Shown piece after piece: positions 31,972 through 39,311 of a stretch of 46,439 nucleotides of DNA. Origin of the DNA: Thioalkalivibrio sp. (lineage in GTDB: Bacteria > Pseudomonadota > Gammaproteobacteria > Ectothiorhodospirales > Ectothiorhodospiraceae); NCBI RefSeq assembly GCF_007692535.1, contig NZ_REBW01000144.1, forward strand, positions 1 to 46,439, given 5' to 3'. The notes beneath the pieces were generated by a model. That model had not been told where the DNA came from, did no database searches, and worked only from the letters and a program-made list of their open reading frames with translations. A program made the position numbers and the translations under genes. Within the stretch, counting starts at the first letter, position 1; each line of letters starts with the position of its first letter.

Positions 31972-32419
31972 GCGGCCTCCTTGTGCCCGGTCGTGTATTC
32001 CGGGCGCGCTCAAGATGGTAAAAGCCGGCGGTTCGCGGTTCGGTGTCGCCTCCCCGCGGTAACCGCCCGGAACCAGAATACGCCTTGGGCCCATGGATTG
32101 GGAGTAGAGGCGGAAATGACCTGTCTCCCCATGGAGCGGCATCGGTGGTCGGTTGGCCTCAAGCCCATCGAACTCGCATTCCTGGACAATCAGAGCTTCA
32201 ATGCTCCACTCCGGGGTGTAGTCTTACCTATTTACAAAAATAGAAATCCAGATTTCATCCCCGGATTGTTGGGTCGTTTCACGACGCAGTTCGAACATAC
32301 TATAATTGAGGGAAACAATTCTGCGCAGGTCTGCCCAGCATGTGCGGCATTTTGGTGCGCGTCACGGTGCAGGCCGCAAATCACGGTTACGATACAATGT
32401 AACGAAAGCAGGAGTCGAT
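31972..32419. other. 448-bp divergent intergenic region glgX / ATP-grasp gene
   Basis: It holds the start sites for both flanking transcripts. It is less GC-rich from ~32190 on. A small A/T hairpin 'CTATTTacaaAAATAG' lies near 32228, enclosed by 'ccggggtg' and 'catccccgg' arms. I see no gene in it. ORF-track entries here are extensions or shadows. Confidence 0.6.
32278..32306 (+). promoter_or_regulatory. Sigma-70-type promoter for the ATP-grasp gene
   Basis: TTCACG (32278-32283), 17-nt spacer, then a perfect TATAAT (32301-32306). This leaves a ~105-nt 5' UTR before the GTG at 32420. A second -10-like TACAAT lies at 32393 without a good -35. Confidence 0.5.
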
Positions 32420-33745
32420 GTGTCACAAAACGTTTTTATTGTCGGCGCTGATCCCTTCAACATGCAGAAGATGAGAAGTGTCGAGATTGATGCCGATTAT
32501 CAACTCCACGAGCTGCTCAGCTTTGGGGAAGTAAAAGGAAAAGGCTTCTACCCGGTCGAGCAATGCCTTGAGAAGGCGCGGGAACGTCTTCAGGCCTTCG
32601 ACGGATCGATCGATGCCATCCTCGGGTATTGGGATTTTCCGGTCACCGCGATGATTCCGATTCTCTGCCGGGAATACGGGCTTCCGTCCCCTTCGCTCGA
32701 GAGCGTCCTGCGCTGCGAGCACAAATACTGGAGCCGTATCGAGCAGCGCAAGGTCATCCCTGACATGACCCCGCGCTTCGGTGCGGTGGATCCGTTCGAC
32801 GATGCATCGGTCAACGGCATCGACATCCCATTCCCCTTCTGGATCAAGCCGGTGAAGGGGACGGACTCGCTACTCGCCTTCAAGGTGCGGAACCGGCGTG
32901 AACTGGACCACAGCATCGGCAGGATTCGGGAACGGATCGACCGGATCGGAAGACCTTTTGACCAGATCCTCTCCCATGCCGACCTTCCGGAAGAGATTGC
33001 CGGCATCGGTGGTCACCATTGCATCATCGAGGAATCGGTTGGCGGTCGCCAGTGCACGATCGAGGGATATGTCTTCGACGGCGAACCGAGGCACCACGGG
33101 ATCATCGATTCGATCAACTATCCCAAGCGCTCGTCCTTTCTTCGCTACCAGTATCCGTCGTTTCTTCCGAAACGGGTGAAGGAGAGGATTCGCGAAGCGA
33201 CCGACACGCTCCTTCCTCATCTCGGGTACGACAACGCAACGTACAACGTGGAGTATTTTTACCAGCCGAAGACCGAGAAGCTCATGTTGCTGGAGATCAA
33301 CCCACGCCTGTCGCAATCGCACAGCGACATGTTCGAAAAGGTGGATGGGGCCTCCAATTTTCAGATCATGCTCGAACTTGCGCTGGGAAGAGAGCCCGAC
33401 TTTCCGTTGCGGCGTGGTCGCTTCGGGTGCGCCGCGAAGTTTCACGTCCGGGTGTTCGAGGATGGAGTCGTCACCCGTGTTCCCAACTTCGCCGATCTCC
33501 AGCAGATCCAGGAAGAGTTTCCGGAGACGCTGATCGAACTCAAGGTCGAACAGGGGACGCGTCTGTCCGAGATGCTCGAGCAGGACAGCTACAGCTACGA
33601 CATCGCCCATGTCCATACGGGCGCCCGGGACCAAAAGGCGCTGCTGGAGCAATACAACCGTATCCTGCAGGCGTTGCACTTCGAGTTCGGGCCCGTTCCC
33701 GACGAATCGCTGGAGGCACCGGAGGTGGAGGAAATCACATCCTGA
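32420..33745 (+). CDS. ATP-grasp carboxylate-amine/thiol ligase, substrate unknown
   Basis: The 441-residue protein has the ATP-grasp layout: an N-terminal Rossmann-like part ('NVFIVGADPFN', 'ILGYWDFPVTAMIPILCREYGLP'), an adenine-contact region 'CEHKYWSRIEQ', 'FPFWIKPVKGTDSLLAFKV' (nucleotide-binding Lys), 'CIIEESVGGRQCTIEGYV' and the metal-binding 'KLMLLEINPRLSQSHSDMF'. It resembles the biotin-carboxylase/carbamoyl-phosphate-like group but lacks a carrier or carboxyltransferase partner. The GTG start at 32420 has 'aggag' at 7-nt spacing. Such enzymes form an acyl-phosphate from a carboxylate and join it to an amine or other nucleophile. A lactate permease gene follows after 68 nt, so the acid could be lactate or a related 2-hydroxy acid. 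That is inference only. Confidence 0.85.
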   Translation: MSQNVFIVGADPFNMQKMRSVEIDADYQLHELLSFGEVKGKGFYPVEQCLEKARERLQAFDGSIDAILGYWDFPVTAMIPILCREYGLPSPSLESVLRCEHKYWSRIEQRKVIPDMTPRFGAVDPFDDASVNGIDIPFPFWIKPVKGTDSLLAFKVRNRRELDHSIGRIRERIDRIGRPFDQILSHADLPEEIAGIGGHHCIIEESVGGRQCTIEGYVFDGEPRHHGIIDSINYPKRSSFLRYQYPSFLPKRVKERIREATDTLLPHLGYDNATYNVEYFYQPKTEKLMLLEINPRLSQSHSDMFEKVDGASNFQIMLELALGREPDFPLRRGRFGCAAKFHVRVFEDGVVTRVPNFADLQQIQEEFPETLIELKVEQGTRLSEMLEQDSYSYDIAHVHTGARDQKALLEQYNRILQALHFEFGPVPDESLEAPEVEEITS

Positions 33746-33813
33746 ACCACGGCAAGCCTGCCGGCACGACCGGTCCACTGTATGTCCTCAGCCAAGCCTT
33801 GCGGGATCGCTGA

Positions 33814-35349
33814 GTGACATATTTCTGGATCACGCTGGTGCCTTTCGTCGCACTGTTCGGGCTGCTGGTGCCCCTGCGGCGGCCGGCCTACGAGGCGGCG
33901 CCGCTTGCGTATATCAGCACACTGGTGATTGCGCTGGTGGTGTGGCAGGTGTCGGGCGAGGTCGTCGCCGCGAGCCTGCTCGAGGCCCTGGTGGTCTTCG
34001 TGGAAGTCATGTTGATCGTGGCCCTGGCGTTGCTGGTCCTGAACGTCACCATCGAGACGGGGCAAATGGACGCGATCAAATCGCTGATCGGGGCGATCTC
34101 CCGGGACCAGCGTGTCCTGGCCATGCTTCTGGGGTGGGGGCTGGTCGGCTTCATCGAGGGTATCGCCGGGTTTGGGACTCCGGCGGTACTGGCAGCACCT
34201 TTGCTCGTGTATTTCGGAATGAAGCCGCTCAAGGCCGTCGCTGTTGCGTTGATCGGCAACAGCACGGCAGTTCCCTTTGGTGCAGCGGGAACGCCGGTGA
34301 TCATCGGGCTTGCGGGCCTGGGCCTGGAAGAAGACGCGGTGGCCGAGGCTGTCCTGATCGCTGCGGCGCTTCACGCGGTGTTTGCTTTGTTCATCACCGC
34401 GTTCATGATCTATGTCGTCACTCTGGACCACGAGAAGGGCCGTTTCCGGGAATTCCTGCCGTTCGCCATGTTCTCGGCTCTCGCTTTCGGGATCCCATAC
34501 CTTCTGGTGGCCTGGTTGGTCGGACCGGAATTGCCGGCGATCGTGGGGGGAGCGTCCGCGATTGTGGTCATCGCCTATGCCGCCCATCACGGATTCCTGC
34601 TCCCGGATTCCGCGCGCGCTGAAGCGAGGGAACGCAAGCCGATGAGCCGGGTCATGTACGCGTTCGTACCGTTCGCGGTGATGGCCGTTGCGCTGATTCT
34701 GTCCCGGACTGTGATGCCGTTACGGGAGATGCTGCAATCGGTCAGCCTCTCGCTGGACGACTTCCGGGGGGTGGAACTGAGTCAAAGCCTCACACCCTTG
34801 TACACGCCGTATTTCTATTTCGGCCTCGCGTTGATAACCGCTCTGCTTCTGTTTCAGGTCAGTCGTCAGACCCTGGGCAAGGCCGTGGCGTCGACGTGGC
34901 AGAAGCTCCGGGTCGCCGCGGTCGTGCTTTTGTTCATCATTGCGATGACCCAGCTTCTGCTGCTGTCTGGAAACAACGCCGCTGAACTGCCATCGATCCC
35001 GGAAGTGCTGGGGCAAGGGCTCGCAGGGATATTCAACGACACCTTCGTGCTCGTCAGCGCCTTCATCGGGGCCCTGGGTTCGTTCATGACCGGGAGCGCA
35101 ACGGTTTCCAACCTCCTGTTTGGCGGATTGCAACTGGATACGGCAACCGCGCTATCGATGGCGGTACCGTCGATTCTGGCCCTGCAACTCGTTGGCGCCG
35201 GAGTCGGCAACATGATCTCGTTGCAGAACATCGCCATGGCGGCAGGAGCGGCAGGGCTTGAGGCACGTGAGGGTCAGGTCATTCGAGAAACCATCATCCC
35301 GATGCTCGTGGTCTGTCTCGCGGCCGGGTTGCTGCTCCTGTTCTGGTAG
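33814..35349 (+). CDS. lldP: L-lactate permease family transporter
   Basis: This 511-residue polytopic protein has ~13 hydrophobic segments and the LldP/LctP signatures 'GFIEGIAGFGTPAVLAAPLLV', 'NSTAVPFGAAGTPVIIG' and 'GSFMTGSATVSNLLFG'. The family carries lactate and glycolate with protons across the inner membrane. It is about 40 residues shorter than E. coli LldP. The start is a GTG at 33814 with only a weak 'ggga' upstream, and it follows the ATP-grasp gene by 68 nt, so the two are probably co-transcribed. A D-lactate-type dehydrogenase gene converges on it from the other side. Confidence 0.9.
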   Translation: MTYFWITLVPFVALFGLLVPLRRPAYEAAPLAYISTLVIALVVWQVSGEVVAASLLEALVVFVEVMLIVALALLVLNVTIETGQMDAIKSLIGAISRDQRVLAMLLGWGLVGFIEGIAGFGTPAVLAAPLLVYFGMKPLKAVAVALIGNSTAVPFGAAGTPVIIGLAGLGLEEDAVAEAVLIAAALHAVFALFITAFMIYVVTLDHEKGRFREFLPFAMFSALAFGIPYLLVAWLVGPELPAIVGGASAIVVIAYAAHHGFLLPDSARAEARERKPMSRVMYAFVPFAVMAVALILSRTVMPLREMLQSVSLSLDDFRGVELSQSLTPLYTPYFYFGLALITALLLFQVSRQTLGKAVASTWQKLRVAAVVLLFIIAMTQLLLLSGNNAAELPSIPEVLGQGLAGIFNDTFVLVSAFIGALGSFMTGSATVSNLLFGGLQLDTATALSMAVPSILALQLVGAGVGNMISLQNIAMAAGAAGLEAREGQVIRETIIPMLVVCLAAGLLLLFW

Positions 35350-35392
35350 GCAACGAAGTGGATGTCCTTCCCCTACACAGCAGATCCCCACA

Positions 35393-35410
35393 GCGGCGGC
35401 AAGCCGCCGC
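35393..35410 (+). terminator. Perfect GC hairpin downstream of lldP
   Basis: An 8-bp stem GCGGCGGC/GCCGCCGC with a 2-nt loop lies 44 nt after the lldP stop. No T-run follows. Possible transcript end or 3'-protecting hairpin. Confidence 0.4.
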
Positions 35411-35453
35411 ACTCCATAGACGCTTCCGCTTCCATCATTCCTGACTTTCCTGG

Positions 35454-35481
35454 AAAAAACACTGCGCCCATAACAGCGCAG
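35454..35481 (-). terminator. Intrinsic terminator of the hydroxyacid dehydrogenase gene
   Basis: On the - strand: CTGCGC, an 8-nt loop, GCGCAG, then TG and six Ts (35459-35454). This is a standard Rho-independent terminator about 180 nt past the gene's stop, with a BIME copy in between. Confidence 0.65.
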
Positions 35482-35524
35482 GCGAGCTGCACGATAATCC
35501 GCCGGGGGCCGGATGCCCGCGGCC

Positions 35525-35591
35525 GTAGAAGGCCATTCCCTGGTCGATGGGATTTTCCGGCGCCGGATCGGCGAGAGGGCTCGCGTCCTAT
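35525..35591. repeat. BIME-like inverted REP pair, copy B
   Basis: It aligns with copy A at 24764-24829 along its whole length, including 'cggatcggcgagagggctcg' against 'cagatcggcgagagggctcg'. It lies in the 312-bp gap 35350-35661 between the convergent lldP and dehydrogenase genes, inside the transcribed 3' region of the latter. Nothing else coding is seen in that gap. Confidence 0.75.
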
Positions 35592-35661
35592 CGGGGAAGG
35601 CTAAGGCGGAGAGTGCATTCTGTACGACGGAACGGCCTGCGCAGCTTGCGTGACGATCCGG

Positions 35662-36675
35662 TCATTCCTTCGGGCTGACAACGCGGTTCTGTGCCTCTCC
35701 TTCGATGAAGGACACGATGTTTTCGCGGGTGGTCTGCAGAATGCGTTCCACCGCTTCCTTGGTGTTGAATGCCGTATGCGGGGTTACGATCACATTCCCC
35801 ACCCGTAGCAGAATGTGATCGGCCAGGATCGATTCCATTTTATGGGATTTGCGGTGATAGGAATGCAGCAGTTCTGCTTCCTCCCTCACAATCGGCTCCT
35901 CGTCCAGAACGTCGAGGCCGGCGGCACGCAGCGTCCCGTCTGCCAGCGCCCTCAGCATTGCGCGGGTATCGACAATATTGCCGCGCGCGGTGTTGATGAG
36001 GACCGACCCGTGCTTCATCTTCGCGAACTCCTCGGCCCCAATCAGGTTTTCCGTCTTTTCAGACCCTGGTACGTGCAGCGAAACGACGTCCGAGTTCGCG
36101 AGCAACTCCGCGAGCTCGACATACCGGAAGCCGATTTCGTCGGCGAGTTCGTCCCGCGGCTCGACGTCGTACGCCAGGACCTTCATGCCGAATCCTTTCG
36201 CAATTCTCGCCGTGTGCTGCCCGATGTCGCCGGTGCCGACCACGCCGAGGGTTCGCCCGGCCAGATCGAAACCGACAAGGCCCTGCTGCGAGAAATCTCC
36301 CCGGCGCGTTCGGTCCACTGCCTCGATCAGCTTGTGGCTGATCGCCAGAAGAAGCGCGAAGACGTGTTCGGCCACCGTGTGGGTGCCGTAATCGGGAACA
36401 CTGGCGACCGCGATTCCGTGTTCCCGGCAGTAATCGGCATCGATGTGATCCACGCCGGTCGAACGCGTCGTGATCAGCTTGAGTTGGGAAAACTGTTGCA
36501 GAACTTCTGCATCGAGAGACGAGTAAATGAACACCGATGCGATATCAAGATCTGCATACTCCTTTGCGATTTCGGCATCGAGTTCCCGCTCGTCGAAGAC
36601 CAGTTCGTGTTCCTGCGAGAGGTTCTCGAACGCCTCGCGCTCCCATGACTCAATCTCGAATACACCGATCTTCAT
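35662..36675 (-). CDS. ldhA: NAD-dependent D-2-hydroxyacid dehydrogenase, D-lactate dehydrogenase type
   Basis: The 337-residue protein reduces a 2-keto acid, most likely pyruvate, to the D-hydroxy acid with NADH. It has the N-terminal substrate domain, the NAD-binding 'GVVGTGDIGQHTARIAKGFG', 'LHVPGSEKTENLIG', the catalytic Arg in 'LINTARGNIVDT', Glu in 'LDVLDEEP' and the catalytic His in 'VTPHTAFNT'. The insertion 'LLHSYHRKSHKMESILADHI' is in the region where D-lactate dehydrogenases differ from phosphoglycerate dehydrogenases. 'ggggacagc' precedes the ATG. csp lies 82 nt upstream on the same strand. An intrinsic terminator lies downstream. Confidence 0.88.
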   Translation of the reverse strand: MKIGVFEIESWEREAFENLSQEHELVFDERELDAEIAKEYADLDIASVFIYSSLDAEVLQQFSQLKLITTRSTGVDHIDADYCREHGIAVASVPDYGTHTVAEHVFALLLAISHKLIEAVDRTRRGDFSQQGLVGFDLAGRTLGVVGTGDIGQHTARIAKGFGMKVLAYDVEPRDELADEIGFRYVELAELLANSDVVSLHVPGSEKTENLIGAEEFAKMKHGSVLINTARGNIVDTRAMLRALADGTLRAAGLDVLDEEPIVREEAELLHSYHRKSHKMESILADHILLRVGNVIVTPHTAFNTKEAVERILQTTRENIVSFIEGEAQNRVVSPKE

Positions 36676-36716
36676 GCTGTCCCCAGGGTGGACCCGGCGT
36701 CTGCGCGGATATACCT

Positions 36717-36735
36717 GGCCCGGTCAGGCCGGGCC
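36717..36735 (-). terminator. Hairpin between csp and the dehydrogenase gene
   Basis: A perfect 7-bp stem GGCCCGG/CCGGGCC with a 5-nt loop sits 23 nt after the csp stop. It lacks a T-tract, so it may only reduce read-through or stabilise the short csp message. Confidence 0.4.
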
Positions 36736-36757
36736 GTCCGTGTGAACGTGGTCTCCC

Positions 36758-36961
36758 TCACTGGGGGACGACATTCGCAGCGCTCGGGCCCTTCGGGCTC
36801 TGCTGGACCTCGAACGAAACTGTCTGACCCTCGGTCAGGGACTTGAAGCCTGATCCCTGTATTGCGCTGTGATGGACGAAAACGTCCTTCTCACCGCCAA
36901 CTGGGGTGATGAACCCAAACCCCTTCTCGTTACTGAACCATTTCACTGTGCCCGTCGTCAT
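36758..36961 (-). CDS. Cold-shock protein (CspA family)
   Basis: This 67-residue single OB-fold protein binds single-stranded RNA/DNA and acts as an RNA chaperone. RNP1 is 'KGFGFI' and RNP2 'VFVHHSAI'. The overall pattern '[18 protein letters not shown]' to '[10 protein letters not shown]' is fully standard. 'aaggag' lies upstream of the ATG. Whether it is cold-inducible or constitutive cannot be told from the sequence. Confidence 0.96.
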   Translation of the reverse strand: MTTGTVKWFSNEKGFGFITPVGGEKDVFVHHSAIQGSGFKSLTEGQTVSFEVQQSPKGPSAANVVPQ

Positions 36962-37085
36962 TTTTTCGAATCTCCTTCAGTTGGACCGTATGACAGCACG
37001 TATCCACACATCCATTCTGGCGGTGTCGCGCTAGGAAAAGAATTCACGAACAACCCGACCGGGGGCAAGGGGTGTCATTACCCAT

Positions 37086-37247
37086 CCTGATGATCACGGA
37101 AGCTCCGCAGAGCATCCCTTCGCGCGCAAGGCGCGCTCTTAACGGGTCTTTGCCGTTGTAGGAGCGCGCCTTGCGCGTGAAGATTTTGGCGGTTTCGCTG
37201 CGGTCAATGCGATTATCCTTGCCTGAGAAGGATTCGTGATCATCAGG
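37086..37247. repeat. 162-bp element bounded by 13-bp inverted repeats
   Basis: CCTGATGATCACG at 37086 is the exact reverse complement of CGTGATCATCAGG at 37235. The interior carries the REP hairpin listed next. It lies in the 469-bp gene-free interval 36962-37430 upstream of csp, in which I see no convincing gene. Mobility is inferred from structure only. Confidence 0.5.
37118..37182. repeat. REP-type inverted repeat
   Basis: Arms of 21 nt ('cttcgcgcgcaaggcgcgct..' and '..gcgcgccttgcgcgtgaag') match with one mismatch around a 23-nt loop. The 'tgtaggagcgcgccttgcgcg' core is of the kind of 'GTAGGAGC..' REP found in pseudomonads and other gammaproteobacteria. Confidence 0.75.
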
Positions 37248-37267
37248 TTGCTTATGTGGTCTCTTTG

Positions 37268-37313
37268 GCCGGCGTATTTGTACCCATGAGCCAAATAACC
37301 GGCGCTCGTTTTT
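37268..37313 (+). terminator. Orphan + strand terminator-like hairpin
   Basis: GCCGG-cg-TATTTG pairs with CAAATA-a-CCGGC, and TTTTT follows five bases later. No + strand gene lies upstream within this interval (csp and gpmA are both on the - strand), so it may end an unannotated small transcript or be fortuitous. Confidence 0.4.
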
Positions 37314-37430
37314 GGAGAAGGAATCGTCCGGATGGGCCATAGAAGATCGAGGGCGCGGTCCTGGTCCGCTTCATCCCGAGCCGGTTCCACCCGCTTGAAT
37401 CGGTCCTGACCGCACTGGCAAACGGATCAA

Positions 37431-38174
37431 TCAGCGTCGCATTCTTTCGGCGATTTCGCGCGGAAGCTCCACACCGTCCGGGACTTCGCCGAGGTAGCGG
37501 CTCGACCGCGGCCGCAAGTCTCCGTCGAGATCGTAGACGAGCGGGACGCCCACCGGGATCTCCACGTGAGGGATGACCTCGTCCGGGATGTCATCCAGAA
37601 GCTTGACCATGCCGCGGATCGAATTGCCGTGTGCCGAAACCAGCGGGGTGCGGCCCTTTTTCAGGGCCTGCATCACGGGGCCTTCCCAGGCTGGTTTCAT
37701 CCGCGACACGGTGTCCTGGAGACTCTCTCCGCGCGGCAGTTGTTTCCGGGGCACTTCCTCATACCGAGGATCCTTGCCGGGAAAACGTGGGTCTTCGGGA
37801 TCGAGCAGCGGTGGCCGGACGTCCCAGGAGCGGCGCCAGGCGTGGACCTGCTCCTTGCCTGCGAGATCCGCCATCTCCTGTTTGTCGAACCCTTGCAGCG
37901 CGCCGTAGTGGCGTTCATTCAGGCGCCAGTCGCGAACCACCGGCAGCCAGGCATGATGCATCTCGTCCAGCACGATCCACAGGGTTCGGATGGCCCGGAT
38001 CTGCACGGACGTGAAGCAAAGGTCTGGCGTCAGAGCCTCCGACGCCAGCGCAGCGGCGGCATCAGCAGCCTGTTGTCGGCCGGTGTCGGTCAGATCCACG
38101 TCAGTCCAGCCGGTGAACCGATTGGAGCGATTCCATGAACTTTCCCCGTGGCGGAGAAGGATCAGCTGCGGCAT
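37431..38174 (-). CDS. gpmA: 2,3-bisphosphoglycerate-dependent phosphoglycerate mutase
   Basis: GpmA interconverts 3- and 2-phosphoglycerate in glycolysis and gluconeogenesis. The 247-residue protein is of normal dPGM length with the phosphorylated His9 in 'LILLRHGESSWN', 'RFTGWTDVDLT', 'RLNERHYGALQG' (catalytic Glu) and 'LVSAHGNSIRGMVK' (second His). The ATG at 38174 is preceded by 'aggaggg' and gives the canonical 'MPQLILLRHGES'. The longer track start at 38216 adds 14 unneeded residues. It works on the same triose segment as PpsA, which would supply it with PEP via enolase. Confidence 0.96.
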   Translation of the reverse strand: MPQLILLRHGESSWNRSNRFTGWTDVDLTDTGRQQAADAAAALASEALTPDLCFTSVQIRAIRTLWIVLDEMHHAWLPVVRDWRLNERHYGALQGFDKQEMADLAGKEQVHAWRRSWDVRPPLLDPEDPRFPGKDPRYEEVPRKQLPRGESLQDTVSRMKPAWEGPVMQALKKGRTPLVSAHGNSIRGMVKLLDDIPDEVIPHVEIPVGVPLVYDLDGDLRPRSSRYLGEVPDGVELPREIAERMRR

Positions 38175-38301
38175 GGTGTTTCCCTCCTGTGCGATGTCAC
38201 CCAGGAATACCGGCATCGCGGGCGTGTCCGGCCGTCCTGAAAGTGCGCCCGAAGGCGGCGTCGATCGCAGACGAGAATAACTTCACGCGCACTGCGGCGC
38301 G

Positions 38302-38332
38302 AGACCGGTGCCCGTGACAGACCGGTGCCCGT
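38302..38332. repeat. Short tandem repeat, 17-bp unit
   Basis: 'AGACCGGTGCCCGT' occurs at 38302 and again at 38319. It lies between the gpmA start and the end of the DUF302 gene. Function unknown. Confidence 0.6.
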
Positions 38333-38357
38333 AGAGCGGAACGTCTAGCAGCCTGTC

Positions 38358-38840
38358 CTAGTCGCCGAGCACGGCGGCAAGGACCTCCTCCACCTCCTCC
38401 GTTGCTGCGGGCATGACTTCAGCAACCGTGCCGCCAAACATCTCTGCCATCATGCGGGTATTCATACGCGAAACGATCACGCGATCGTCCTCCGTCTCAT
38501 AGACCGATATCCGGCAGGGCATCATGGAAGTGACGACCTTGGCGCGGTCATCTGCCAGGATTTCGGCTGCGTGATGGGGCTGGCAGAGTTCGATGACAGC
38601 GACTCGCTGCACGTCGTACCCCTCAGCCCTCACAGGCTCGTGCAGCATATGCACATTGGGCACTGCCCAGCCCTTCTCTTCCGCATGGCTCTCGATCAAC
38701 TCGATCGTCTCATCGAAGCTGTGACGACTCTCGTCCTCGATGACCATCAGCTCGGGGGCGCCCGTGAAGGTGACGACCGACATGACGATGACGCCCAGGA
38801 TGAAGCCGCCCACGGCGGCGAGTGAAAGTTTTCCAGTCAT
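38358..38840 (-). CDS. DUF302 family protein with N-terminal membrane anchor
   Basis: The 160-residue protein begins with one hydrophobic segment ('LAAVGGFILGVIVMSVVTF', ~5-25), a signal anchor or signal peptide, followed by a DUF302 domain ('RVAVIELCQPHHAAEILADD', 'TSMMPCRISVYETEDDRVI', 'SRMNTRMMAEMFG'). The domain is therefore probably periplasmic. Its role is not established in general; the Cys/His pattern could suit metal or thiol chemistry, but that is speculation. 'aaggag' precedes the ATG. The gene is divergent from the MFS gene. Confidence 0.88.
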   Translation of the reverse strand: MTGKLSLAAVGGFILGVIVMSVVTFTGAPELMVIEDESRHSFDETIELIESHAEEKGWAVPNVHMLHEPVRAEGYDVQRVAVIELCQPHHAAEILADDRAKVVTSMMPCRISVYETEDDRVIVSRMNTRMMAEMFGGTVAEVMPAATEEVEEVLAAVLGD

Positions 38841-39311
38841 GCTTGGAGTCTCCTTGGGTCATGTTCGTGCATGGATGGGTGCTGGTGGGTTGTGCAACGG
38901 GCCTGGTCGGTGATGTCGGGAAAGCCCCTGAGCCACTTCGGCCGTGGTCAACCCTTTCCGCTGAAGCTGGAGATTGTGTTCCCCGCAACCAGGTGTTCGG
39001 CTGCAACTCAGCGGCAGTTGCGCAACGCTCGCGAAAGGCTGGTGACTGCATGTCGCTTTCGCGGATCTTTGCCAAAACCATAACAAAATGAAGTTGGGTT
39101 ATTCAATGACGGTTCGGGGGTCCCTGTGTCACCCGTCCAGTTGCGCCCGGCCGCGGCTTCCGGGCATCCTCAAGCTGGCGGAAGACGATGTCCCGCAGCC
39201 CGGTCATGCCAACTGCGGTGTCCTCGTTAGCCACCCGACCCCCGAGAAGGACACCGTCGGCGTCAGACGGCTGGCCTCTGTAAACCCGGAATAGGGTGAG
39301 GAGCGACTGGA
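38841..39311. other. 471-bp divergent spacer with paired 10-bp palindromes
   Basis: No gene is seen. GTTGTGCAAC (38889-38898) and GTTGCGCAAC (39017-39026) are near-identical palindromes that could be operators. A weak - strand promoter candidate (TTGAAT at 39106, 18-nt spacer, TATGGT at 39082) would read towards the DUF302 gene. ORFs listed here lack ribosome sites and family resemblance. Confidence 0.35.

Noticed and set aside
32391-32400. TACAAT as the main promoter of the ATP-grasp gene
   Set aside because: No acceptable -35 at 16-18 nt. The TTCACG-17-TATAAT pair upstream is much better.
32420-33745. Biotin carboxylase subunit of acetyl-CoA or pyruvate carboxylase
   Set aside because: ATP-grasp motifs are present, but no biotin carrier or carboxyltransferase gene is nearby and the N-terminal biotin-carboxylase signature is not evident.
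36717-37313. CRISPR-like or integron-like array from the repeated palindromes
   Set aside because: The palindromes belong to different families, are not evenly spaced and have no cas or integrase genes nearby.
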